Below, one piece after another: positions 18,807-26,401 of a stretch of DNA of 64,000 nucleotides. The position numbers and the translations under genes are program-made. Position 1 is the stretch's first letter. Each line of letters opens with the position of its first letter. The DNA is from S015-6 sp964384945 (lineage in GTDB: Bacteria > Desulfobacterota > DSWW01), in contig CAYLMK010000008.1 in assembly GCA_964384945.1 (NCBI GenBank), positions 170,040 to 234,039 on the forward strand, read 5' to 3'. Below the pieces are notes generated by a model that was given only the letters and a program-made list of their open reading frames with translations, had not been told where the DNA came from and made no database searches.

Positions 18807-19523
18807 ATGACCCGCATGCTTCGTCGGTGGCTCCTTGTTTCTGTCGTCACGCTCAACGTGTGCGTGCTGATCGCCTTCGGGGTGAGCCTTCTGCACGTGA
18901 GGAAGGAGCGGGCCGGCCTGCAGGCCGAAAACCGGGAAGTCAGCGAGAAGGCCGCCCTCATGCAGAAGAAGTACAGGGACGAGAAGGCCCGGGTCGAGGG
19001 CCTCCAGCGGTCCCAGACGTCCCTGGAAGGCCAGAAGAGAACGCTGCAGGGCGAGCTTGCGAAACTGAAGGAAGAAAATGCGTCCCTTCTCGAGCAAAGG
19101 GGCGAATCGCAGAAGGCGCTCGCAGGCAAGGTCGCCTCGTTGACGGCGCGTTTGGAGGAGGTCTCCAGGCGGTCCTCCGAGCTCCAGGCCGCGCATCAGG
19201 CGCTCCAGGCCGAGTCGGCCAGGGAGAAGAAGGACCTCGAAGAGAGAATGAACCGGGTCGCCGAACAAAACCGGGGCCTGGAAGAGGAGTTGAAAAAGCA
19301 GGAACAAGGTCTCGCCCGTTGCAGGGATGACAACCGGGAACTCTGCGGTCTTGTGGACGATCTGCTCGCCAAGTACGAGGGCAAGGGGGTCGTGACCTCC
19401 ATCCTCCAGAAAGAGCCGTTTACCCAGATGGAAAGGGCCGAGGTCGAAAAGCTCATGCAGGAGTACCAGGACAAGAAAGCGAAGCATTCGATGGAGCGCC
19501 TTGAGGAACAGGCCCATGAATGA
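18807..19523 (+). CDS. Membrane-anchored coiled-coil protein of unknown function
   Basis: A 238-aa protein with one N-terminal membrane helix (WLLVSVVTLNVCVLIAFGVSLL) followed by almost continuous heptad-type coiled coil (about 32-175; ENREVSEKAALMQKKYRDEK, LKEENASLLEQRG) and a short C-terminal domain (LCGLVDDLLAKYEGKGVVTSILQKEPF). No enzymatic motif is visible. It lies 42 bases after the porin gene and is the last member of the TPS/ExbBD/TonB cassette, so it may organise or extend the complex across the periplasm (inference). Confidence 0.8.
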   Translation: MTRMLRRWLLVSVVTLNVCVLIAFGVSLLHVRKERAGLQAENREVSEKAALMQKKYRDEKARVEGLQRSQTSLEGQKRTLQGELAKLKEENASLLEQRGESQKALAGKVASLTARLEEVSRRSSELQAAHQALQAESAREKKDLEERMNRVAEQNRGLEEELKKQEQGLARCRDDNRELCGLVDDLLAKYEGKGVVTSILQKEPFTQMERAEVEKLMQEYQDKKAKHSMERLEEQAHE

Positions 19524-19691
19524 TCCTTCGGCAGTTCTCGGCGGCCGGGGGGCAAGGTTCCGTCCCCACGTCCCCCTTCCGCCGTGCACCCTGCTCGGGC
19601 CTTCATGCCCTCCAGCCTGCCCGAACCGTCACCAAGCAGGGGCCGGCAACCCGTCGCCTTGGAGCAGGGCGGGCGAGGGCCCGCGGTTCGC

Positions 19692-19721
19692 TTGACTCCC
19701 CGGGATCGATTTCCCTATGTT
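19692..19721 (+). promoter_or_regulatory. Sigma-70-type promoter of the GT9 gene
   Basis: TTGACT (19692-19697), an 18-base spacer and TATGTT (19716-19721). The start codon at 19730 lies only 9 bases after the -10 box, so transcription from here would give an essentially leaderless mRNA. Confidence 0.55.
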
Positions 19722-19729
19722 GTCACGTT

Positions 19730-20944
19730 ATGAAAATCGAATTTCAACGAAGAGTGGACCGGGTACTCGGCAAGCTCGTCTGCCGGGTTCTCTCCGTCTT
19801 CCACCGGAAGGGCAGGACGCCGCCCGGGCTCAAGCGTGTTCCAAAGCGAATCCTGATCATCCTGCTCTCCGAGATGGGCAGCCTGGTCCTTGCCCACCCG
19901 ATGTTCCTGCACCTGAAGAGGAAGTTCCCCGGCGTCTCCCTGCACGTGCTCCTGTTCGAGAGAAACAGGGAATGCCTCGAACTCCTCCGGGCGATTCCGT
20001 CCGAAAACGTCCTGTCGATCAACGACAAGAGCCTTTCCGCATTTGTCGGGAGTTCGCTCGTGGCGCTGGTCGGCGTCCGCAGGCGGAGATTCGATGCGGT
20101 GATCGACTGCGAGCTCTTTGCGAGGATCAGCAGCCTCTTCTCCGTCCTGAGCGGCGCGCCGGTGCGCGTCGGATTCCACCCGTACACCCAGGAAGGCCTC
20201 TACCGGGGTGATTTCATCAACCGTCCCGTGCTCTACAATCCCTACCACCACATCTCCCGGCAGTTTCTGACCCTGGCGGACGCGATCGATTCGACAACGG
20301 TTCCCACGGCGAAGCGCCGGGTCGAGGCGGAGCCCCCCCAGGCCCCTGCGATCGACTTCGGGCGGCAAGAAACGGAGGCCATGCGAAAGAGGCTGGCCGA
20401 TGATTTTCCCCAGGTCCAGGGAAGGGAGCTCGTGCTGATCTACCCCGGGGGGGGCATCCTGCCGATTCGGGCCTGGCCCCTGGACCATTACTGCCGTCTC
20501 GCCCGGGAGTTGGTCTCGAGGGGATACGCCGTGGGGATCATCGGCCTGGCCGAGGACCGTTCCCTTGCCGCCCGGATCCTGGCCTCCTGCGCGGACGGCG
20601 GCTGCATCGACCTGACGGGGTACACGAAATCGATCCGGGAGCTGATGATCCTGTTCGGATTCGCCTCCCTCCTGATCACGAACGACGGAGGACCCGTGCA
20701 TTTCGCATCGATGAGGTCGCTGCCGACCGTGGCCCTCTTCGGTCCGGAGACTCCGGTGCTTTACGGAAGCCTGGACCGGCAGGCGGTGAACCTTTTCCTG
20801 GGGATCTCCTGCTCGCCGTGCCTCACCGCATACAACCACCGGAACTCCCCCTGTGACGGGGACAATGCCTGCCTGAAGGGAATCCCTCCGGAGGAGGTCC
20901 TCGAAAAGGCCCTCGAGATACTGGCCACTCGACGGGCCGGTTAA
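19730..20944 (+). CDS. Glycosyltransferase family 9 (heptosyltransferase-like)
   Basis: A 404-aa protein of the ADP-heptose:LPS heptosyltransferase type. The N-terminal Rossmann lobe has RILIILLSEMGSLVLAHPMF and the C-terminal lobe has LVLIYPGGGILPIRAWPLDHY, and then LLITNDGGPVHFASMRSLPTVALFGPETPVLYG, the GT9 nucleotide-sugar binding signature. It probably transfers a sugar onto lipopolysaccharide core at the cytoplasmic face of the inner membrane. ATG 19730 is chosen over an upstream frame extension of 70 residues because homology begins after it; no ribosome site is visible, fitting the leaderless promoter. A cysteine-containing loop (CSPCLTAYNHRNSPCDGDNAC) is typical of a subset of GT9 enzymes. 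Confidence 0.9.
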   Translation: MKIEFQRRVDRVLGKLVCRVLSVFHRKGRTPPGLKRVPKRILIILLSEMGSLVLAHPMFLHLKRKFPGVSLHVLLFERNRECLELLRAIPSENVLSINDKSLSAFVGSSLVALVGVRRRRFDAVIDCELFARISSLFSVLSGAPVRVGFHPYTQEGLYRGDFINRPVLYNPYHHISRQFLTLADAIDSTTVPTAKRRVEAEPPQAPAIDFGRQETEAMRKRLADDFPQVQGRELVLIYPGGGILPIRAWPLDHYCRLARELVSRGYAVGIIGLAEDRSLAARILASCADGGCIDLTGYTKSIRELMILFGFASLLITNDGGPVHFASMRSLPTVALFGPETPVLYGSLDRQAVNLFLGISCSPCLTAYNHRNSPCDGDNACLKGIPPEEVLEKALEILATRRAG

Positions 20945-20968
20945 CGAACTTATCATCATTTGTTAATA
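20940..20968 (+). promoter_or_regulatory. Candidate Pho box, three 7-bp units
   Basis: Units GTTAACG (20940), TATCATC (20951) and GTTAATA (20962) start exactly 11 bases apart, separated by 4-base spacers AACT and ATTT. This matches the geometry of PhoB boxes (7-bp direct repeats with an 11-bp period). It overlaps the stop codon of the GT9 gene and lies 262 bases before pstS. Confidence 0.45.
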
Positions 20969-21017
20969 GCCCCATGAGAAGAAAGAGGGATACTGCAGGA
21001 TGGCACGGACGCTTCGC

Positions 21018-21034
21018 CCGCGGCTCAGCCGCGG
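21018..21034. other. GC-rich hairpin in the pstS upstream region
   Basis: CCGCGGC-TCA-GCCGCGG, a perfect 7-bp stem with a 3-base loop and no following T run. It lies between the two candidate Pho boxes and may mark the end of the GT9 transcript or be part of a leader. The rest of 20969-21075 has no gene that can be supported. Confidence 0.4.
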
Positions 21035-21075
21035 CAGTTCGCACCGGAGACCCGCAACGGCGTGGTCCTCGGCTC

Positions 21076-21115
21076 GTTAACCCAAGGTTCATGCTTTCTT
21101 AACAGAAACATAACA
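21076..21115 (+). promoter_or_regulatory. Pho box array, four 7-bp units, upstream of pstS
   Basis: GTTAACC (21076), GTTCATG (21087), CTTAACA (21098) and CATAACA (21109) are spaced exactly 11 bases apart with 4-base spacers CAAG, CTTT and GAAA. Four direct 7-bp repeats at this period are the architecture of PhoB binding sites on pst promoters. The array ends 114 bases before the pstS start. A weak -10-like TAGGTT follows at 21125-21130. Confidence 0.7.
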
Positions 21116-21229
21116 CGGATGGTCTAGGTTAGGAGTCCTGGCGGGGGTTGGCCGGGGCCGTAAGGTCGGTTCCGGGCCGGCCCCGGCGGAAACCGCAACC
21201 CCAAGAGGGAGAGGGAGGAAGAAAAAAAC

Positions 21230-22042
21230 ATGAAATGCAAAATCCTTGCGAGTGTCCTTTTTGCGGCCTGCCTGGCCGTTCCGCCCGTCTGGGCGGGAAA
21301 CATCGTGATCAACGGGTCGACCACGGTCCTGCCGATCGCCCAGAAGATCGCCGAGTCCTACATGAAAGAAAACCCCGATGTGAGGATCTCGATCTCGGGC
21401 GGCGGATCCGGCAACGGGATCAAGGCGCTCATCGACGGCATGACGGACATCGCCGACAGCTCGCGGTTCATCAAGGACGAGGAGGTGAAGCAGGCGGTGG
21501 GAAAAGGGGTGTATCCCGTGCCCTTTGCCGTGGCCTACGACTGCATCGTGCCGGTCGTCCACCCTTCCAATACCGTGGAGAATCTCACCCTCGATCAGCT
21601 CAAGGCCATCTACCAGGGTCAGATCGAGAACTGGAAGGACGTGGGCGGCCCGGACAAGAAGATCACGGTGATCTCCCGGGACACATCCTCGGGGACCTAC
21701 GAGGTGTGGGAGGAGATCGTGATGCGCAAGGAAAGGGTCTATCCCGGGGCGCTTCTTCAGGCCTCCAACGGCGCCATCGTCCAGGCGGTTTCCAAGAACA
21801 AGAATGCGATCGGCTACATCGGCATCGGGTATGTCAACGACACAGTGAAGGCGTTGACCGTCAACGGAGTCAAGGGGACGGCTCAGACGACCCTCGACGG
21901 GTCCTTCGCGATCAGCCGGCCGCTCTTCATGTTCACCAAAGGCTGGCCGAAAGGGGACACGCTCAAGTTTCTGAACTACGTTTTCCATCCGGAGAAGGGG
22001 CAGAAGCTGGTCGGGGAAGCGGGCTTCGTACCGCTGTACTGA
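21230..22042 (+). CDS. pstS: Phosphate ABC transporter substrate-binding protein PstS
   Basis: A 270-aa periplasmic protein with signal peptide MKCKILASVLFAACLAVPPVWA. Phosphate-contacting segments are visible: INGSTTVLPIAQ near the N-terminus, ISGGGSGNGIKALIDG, IADSSRFIK and ISRDTSSGTYEVWEE, as in PstS/PBP-like proteins of the shorter bacterial type. GGGAGG precedes the ATG. It is the first gene of pstSCA and sits behind the four-unit Pho box array, so it should be induced by phosphate starvation. Confidence 0.95.
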   Translation: MKCKILASVLFAACLAVPPVWAGNIVINGSTTVLPIAQKIAESYMKENPDVRISISGGGSGNGIKALIDGMTDIADSSRFIKDEEVKQAVGKGVYPVPFAVAYDCIVPVVHPSNTVENLTLDQLKAIYQGQIENWKDVGGPDKKITVISRDTSSGTYEVWEEIVMRKERVYPGALLQASNGAIVQAVSKNKNAIGYIGIGYVNDTVKALTVNGVKGTAQTTLDGSFAISRPLFMFTKGWPKGDTLKFLNYVFHPEKGQKLVGEAGFVPLY

Positions 22043-22084
22043 GGGCGCAAGCCGGATCGGGAGCCGCATTCGGAAAGGAGAGGA

Positions 22085-22978
22085 ATGCTCGTCTCGCGGC
22101 AGAGAAAGGCATGGATGATCCGGTCGGTCTTTTTCCTGGTCGCCCTGACCTCGATCGGAATCCTCGTCCTGATCATGGCCTTTCTCTTCATGGAGGGCCT
22201 TCCCCTATTCCGTCATGTCTCCGTCAAGGATTTCCTGTTCGGCAGATACTGGTACCCGACTTCGCAGCCGCCGGATTTCGGGATCTTCCCGCTCATCACG
22301 GCCTCGATCGCGGTCACCCTGATTTCGGCCCTTCTTTCGATTCCGCTCGGCGTGATGACGGCGGTATATCTGGCGGAGATCGCCAGGCCGGCGGTTCGTG
22401 AATGGGTCAAGCCGGTCGTGGAGCTTCTGGCCGCCCTTCCCTCGGTCGTGATCGGTTTTTTCGGCATGGTCATCGTGGCGCCGTTGCTTCAGGAGGTCTT
22501 CGACCTCCCGACGGGCCTGAACCTCTTCAATGCGTCCCTGATGCTCGCCTTCATGTCCATCCCCACCATCACGAGTATTTCCGAAGATGCGATCTACAGC
22601 GTCCCGGTGGAGCTGAAGGAGGCCTCGCTCGCAGTGGGGGCCACGCACTGGCAAACCATCTCGCGCGTGATTGTGCCCGCCTCCCTGTCCGGGATCAGCA
22701 CGGCCGTCATCCTGGGTATGTCCCGGGCCATCGGCGAGACGATGGTGGTGCTCATGGTCGCCGGCGGCGCCACGCTCGTCCCCACGTCGCTCTTCGATCC
22801 GGTCAGGCCCATGCCGGCGAGCATCGCCGCAGAAATGGCGGAGGCGCCGTTTCGGAGCGATCACTATTATGCCTTGTTTGCCACGGGCGTGGTGTTGTTC
22901 CTCTTCACGCTGCTCTTCAACCTCGTCGCAGACCATTACGCGCAGAGGTACAAGCAGGTGGGAGCCGCAACCTTGTGA
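22085..22978 (+). CDS. pstC: Phosphate ABC transporter permease PstC
   Basis: A 297-aa inner-membrane permease with about six helices. The ABC permease loop (EAM motif) is seen in ELKEASLAVGATHWQTISRVIVPASLSGISTAVILGMSRAIGETM, and ELLAALPSVVIGFFGM is typical of PstC. AAGGAGAGG lies just before the ATG. It follows pstS by 42 bases and pairs with PstA to form the phosphate channel. The ATPase PstB is not encoded in the window. Confidence 0.95.
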   Translation: MLVSRQRKAWMIRSVFFLVALTSIGILVLIMAFLFMEGLPLFRHVSVKDFLFGRYWYPTSQPPDFGIFPLITASIAVTLISALLSIPLGVMTAVYLAEIARPAVREWVKPVVELLAALPSVVIGFFGMVIVAPLLQEVFDLPTGLNLFNASLMLAFMSIPTITSISEDAIYSVPVELKEASLAVGATHWQTISRVIVPASLSGISTAVILGMSRAIGETMVVLMVAGGATLVPTSLFDPVRPMPASIAAEMAEAPFRSDHYYALFATGVVLFLFTLLFNLVADHYAQRYKQVGAATL

Positions 22979-23081
22979 GCCCCTGGACGATGAATGCGGC
23001 GAAATCGAAGGCTAGTGAGGGAAGCCTGCCGGACGGAAAGGCCGATCGAGCCGCCCGCCGGTCGGAAACCGGGAAGGAAGC

Positions 23082-24056
23082 ATGAACGCCGCCAGCAAAC
23101 CAAGGTCATCGGGCATGCAGGACGACGCATCGGTCCGAAAGCCCTCGAGCGCGGTTCCGGAAGCGAGGACGGCGGAACGGATTCCCTCGCTGCCCCGACC
23201 ACCCCGCCGGGTGCGGCGCCGCGTCGTGCAGGGCATCATGTTCGGCCTGTTTCGGAGTGCGGCGGCCCTGAACGGCATCGCCCTGTTCGTTGTGGTCTAC
23301 TTCCTGGTCGCCAGGGGCTGGCGCGCGATCAACTGGAGCTTTCTCACACAGCCGCCCGCCGACATGATGACGCGCGGGGGTATTCTCCCCTGCATCGTGG
23401 GCACCCTGTGCCTGAGCCTCGGAGCGATCCTGGTCGCCTTTCCGATCGGGGTCGCCACGGCCGTCTACCTGCACGAGTACGCGCCCGCCGGCCGCACGAT
23501 TCGCGTGATCCGGCTCGGCATCAACAACCTGGCGGGCGTGCCTTCGGTCGTGTTCGGGCTCTTCGGGCTGGCCTTCTTCGTGATCTACCTCAAGATGGGG
23601 GTCAGCATCCTGGCCGGCGCGCTCACCCTGGGGGCCCTCACGCTTCCCGTGATCATCGGGGCATCGGAGGAGGCCCTGAGGGCGGTCCCCAAGGCCTACC
23701 GGGAGGCCTCCCTCGCCCTGGGCGCCTCGCGCTGGCAGACGATCTGCCGGGTGGTCCTGCCGGCCGCCCTGCCGGGGATCCTGACCGGCGCGATCCTGGG
23801 GTTGAGCCGGGCCGCCGGCGAGACGGCACCGATCATGTTCACGGCGGCGGTCTTCTTCACGCCGGACCTTCCCGCCTCGGTCTTCGACGACATCATGGCC
23901 CTTCCGTATCACATCTACGTGCTCGCCACGGCGGGCACCGAGATCGAACAGACCCGGCCCATCCAGTACGGGACCGCGCTCGTCCTGATCGCCCTGGTTC
24001 TCGGCATGAACCTGGTGGCGATTGTCTACCGGTCCCGGCTCCGAAGAAGGCGTTGA
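23082..24056 (+). CDS. pstA: Phosphate ABC transporter permease PstA
   Basis: A 324-aa permease. The first 55 residues are an Arg/Pro/Ser-rich cytoplasmic extension (PRPPRRVRRRVVQ) ahead of the first helix. The coupling motif is AVPKAYREASLALGASRWQTICRVVLPAALPGILTGAILGLSRAAGETAPI, and NLAGVPSVVFGLFGL matches PstA. GGAAGGA precedes the ATG. The gene lies 103 bases after pstC and is followed convergently, 18 bases away, by a sensor kinase gene, so no pstB or phoU can follow here. Confidence 0.94.
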   Translation: MNAASKPRSSGMQDDASVRKPSSAVPEARTAERIPSLPRPPRRVRRRVVQGIMFGLFRSAAALNGIALFVVVYFLVARGWRAINWSFLTQPPADMMTRGGILPCIVGTLCLSLGAILVAFPIGVATAVYLHEYAPAGRTIRVIRLGINNLAGVPSVVFGLFGLAFFVIYLKMGVSILAGALTLGALTLPVIIGASEEALRAVPKAYREASLALGASRWQTICRVVLPAALPGILTGAILGLSRAAGETAPIMFTAAVFFTPDLPASVFDDIMALPYHIYVLATAGTEIEQTRPIQYGTALVLIALVLGMNLVAIVYRSRLRRRR

Positions 24057-24074
24057 GCGCCGGCGGAGCGTGGG

Positions 24075-25871
24075 TCACACAGGCCACGAGGCGCGGATCG
24101 TCGTTCCCGCGCCTTTGGCGGACTCGACCGAAAAACGGCCCTCCGAGAGCCCGACCCTCTCCTTCATGCTCAGGAGCCCGAAGCCTCTTTCCGGGTCCTT
24201 ACGGGCGAACGCCTCCCGCGGGTCGAACCCGACGCCGTCGTCCTGGATCACCATTTCCACCCGGCCGTCGGCCTTTCGAAGAGCGAGGCGGACCGCCTTT
24301 GCACGGCTGTGCTTGGCACAGTTGTTCAGGGCCTCCTGCATGACCCGGTACAGGACGATCTTGAGCGGATCGGGGACGTCCTTCTCCTCGAGATCGATTT
24401 CCCGCCGGATGCGGATGCCCGTATAGACCTCTTCGAATTCCCTGCAGAACCAGGAGATCGTCGCCAGGAGCCCGAGGTCGTCGAGCGTGGGAGGCCTCAG
24501 GTGCCGCTGGATCCGGCGGACCTCCTCCACGGCCTCCTGCACCATGCGGACGGCCGATTCGAGCGACCCACCCCCCTTGCTCGACCCGGTCTCCCGCATG
24601 TCCTGGAGGACGTCCTCGACCTTGAATTTCGCCGCGCTCAGGCTCTGTCCGATGGTGTCGTGCAGGTCCCGGGAGATGCGCCTCCTCTCGTCCTCCTGGG
24701 CGGTCAGGAGCCGCGAAGACAGAAGACGAAGCTCCTCGCCGGATCGGCGCAGCTCCTCCTCGGCCCTTTCACGCTCCTGGATCTCGAGTTGAAGCTTCTC
24801 GTTGGCCCTGGCCAGCTCGGCGGTGCGCTCTTCGACCCGCAGTTCCAGATTGTCGTAGGCCTTCCGAAGCGCAGCCTCCGACAGCACACGCTGGAGGGCC
24901 GTGCCGAGCTGCAGGGCGATTCGTTCGAGCCTTTCGACCAGCTCGACCGGCACCGCGTCCGCCCTTCGGTCCGCCACGTGGATCAGGCCGAGGATGCGGT
25001 CCCCGACTCGGATCGGCACCAGGGCGACCGACTCGTAGCCGAACTCGTTGCATACGTTCCGCACATTTCCACGCTCGGCCTCGGAGAACTCGGTCAGGAG
25101 CCTGGTCGTTCCGTTCATGTAGAAGGAACCGCCCGGCGTGTAGAAGGGAAGCCGGGAATCGACCTTCCCCTTGATGACGTAAATACACATGCACTCGTCC
25201 CCGTGGATCGAAAGCCGGCTTTCGGTCCGGCGGAATCCCTCGGGGAAGCCCACGGCGTGCTCGTAGGGGATGTTGCCTTCCTCGTCCAAAACGCGCATCC
25301 CCACCGCTTCACAACCGGACAGATCCTGAACCTGGGAGACGAACTCCCTGAGCAGAGGCTCCATCTCCGTGCACCGGTTCGCCGCCTCGAGGAGCCGGTG
25401 GGAGACCTGGAGCGCCTCTTCGGTCTTTCTCTGCAGCGAGACGGTCCTGTTGAGCTCCAGATTGGTCTCGTGCAGGTCGCGCATCAGGCCGGTCAAGCGG
25501 TCGTTCAGGGCGGATATCCCGGCAACGATCTCGCCGTGCGCTTGCTCGCCCAACAGGATCGTTCCCGGCTCCGCAGGGTGGAGGTCGCACGCGAGGCTGT
25601 GGACGGCGCCCGAGGAACTCAGGAAACCGAGTTGCAACGTGCACCGCTCCCTTGGGAGGAGCGAGAGGCGAGAGCGGCTTTCCGGTTCGAGGAAGGCCTC
25701 GAGGTTCGTGCCCACGGGCTTCGCTGAGACGCCAAGGAGTTTCCGGAAGGCATGATTGCAGTCCGTGATCGTCATCGACTCGTCCAGGGCGACGATTACC
25801 GTGCTCGTGAACGACTCGAGGTGTCGGTCGAGAACCGAGGGGCACTCTTTCCGGATCCGCGTCGCAATCAT
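24075..25871 (-). CDS. NarX-type sensor histidine kinase with PAS and GAF domains
   Basis: A 598-aa, apparently soluble kinase. Order: PAS-like domain (about 20-110; VIVALDESMTITDCNHAFRKLLG), coiled coil (about 130-185), GAF domain (about 190-340; VGMRVLDEEGNIPYEHAVGF, and YESVALVPIRVGDRILGLIHVAD), second coiled coil, HisKA_3 dimerisation domain with the phosphorylated His in RRRISRDLHDTIGQSLSAAK, and a HATPase domain (VMQEALNNCAKHS, DDGVGFDP, GFGLLSMKERV). No membrane segment is evident, so it senses a cytoplasmic cue. ATG 25871 is used because it directly follows the upstream gene's stop; a longer frame to 25988 overlaps that gene. No partner response regulator is in the window. Confidence 0.9.
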   Translation of the reverse strand: MIATRIRKECPSVLDRHLESFTSTVIVALDESMTITDCNHAFRKLLGVSAKPVGTNLEAFLEPESRSRLSLLPRERCTLQLGFLSSSGAVHSLACDLHPAEPGTILLGEQAHGEIVAGISALNDRLTGLMRDLHETNLELNRTVSLQRKTEEALQVSHRLLEAANRCTEMEPLLREFVSQVQDLSGCEAVGMRVLDEEGNIPYEHAVGFPEGFRRTESRLSIHGDECMCIYVIKGKVDSRLPFYTPGGSFYMNGTTRLLTEFSEAERGNVRNVCNEFGYESVALVPIRVGDRILGLIHVADRRADAVPVELVERLERIALQLGTALQRVLSEAALRKAYDNLELRVEERTAELARANEKLQLEIQERERAEEELRRSGEELRLLSSRLLTAQEDERRRISRDLHDTIGQSLSAAKFKVEDVLQDMRETGSSKGGGSLESAVRMVQEAVEEVRRIQRHLRPPTLDDLGLLATISWFCREFEEVYTGIRIRREIDLEEKDVPDPLKIVLYRVMQEALNNCAKHSRAKAVRLALRKADGRVEMVIQDDGVGFDPREAFARKDPERGFGLLSMKERVGLSEGRFSVESAKGAGTTIRASWPV

Positions 25872-25881
25872 CGGGGTGGCG

Positions 25882-26316
25882 TCAAAAGGCTCCGAGCTGG
25901 CAGGGCTTGATCTTGATGCCGAGAGACTCGGCCGCGCAGGATACGTCCGTCTTCTTGAGCTTGCGCTCTTCGGCGATCCGCCATGCATGCGAACAGGGAA
26001 GCCGCCCGGCGACGAGCCGGGTCCGGATGGCGGACTCCAGTTCGGGAGAGACCGTTTCGGCGGGCTTCACGATCGATTTGTTCGAACCGTACCCGAACAA
26101 TCCCAGCTGACACTTGACCAGCTTGATCCTGAGCAGGTCCAAAGCCTTGCCGGCCTCGGCCGGGCTTACCCCCCGTTCGGATGCGATCGAGAAGACCTGC
26201 GCGCAGGCGATCTCCCCGCCTTGCGCGGCCTTGGAGAAGGCCTTGGCCAGGGCCGGGTCCGGCGTCTCCCCGGGGCCGTGCTTCTTCGAATAGTCTGCGG
26301 TATCTCGGTGCGTCAT
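25882..26316 (-). CDS. Small protein with an internal duplication and CQLG motifs, function unknown
   Basis: A 144-aa protein made of two related halves. Half 1 reads IACAQVFSIASERG...ALDLLRIKLVKCQLGLFG, and half 2 reads LPCSHAWRIAEERK...AESLGIKIKPCQLGAF. Both halves share a cysteine at the start of a predicted helix, IA(S)ER, a hydrophobic LxIK and a terminal CQLGxF. The spacing suggests two small helical or winged-helix domains. It lies 10 bases upstream of the sensor kinase gene on the same strand, so a joint function (for example a regulatory partner or a metal/redox switch) is possible but unproven. Family not recognised with certainty. Confidence 0.75.
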   Translation of the reverse strand: MTHRDTADYSKKHGPGETPDPALAKAFSKAAQGGEIACAQVFSIASERGVSPAEAGKALDLLRIKLVKCQLGLFGYGSNKSIVKPAETVSPELESAIRTRLVAGRLPCSHAWRIAEERKLKKTDVSCAAESLGIKIKPCQLGAF

Positions 26317-26401
26317 GGCGCCCTTCCTCCTGTTATGTCGATCCCCTCGCCGCTTCTATCTTGCCACGCACCACGCATATGCGGCAAGGCGCGCGAAAAG
26401 C

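Noticed and set aside
20974..21102. A 42-codon frame (MRRKRDTAGW...) between the two Pho-type arrays
   Set aside because: No ribosome site, Arg-rich random composition, and it ends inside the proximal repeat array.
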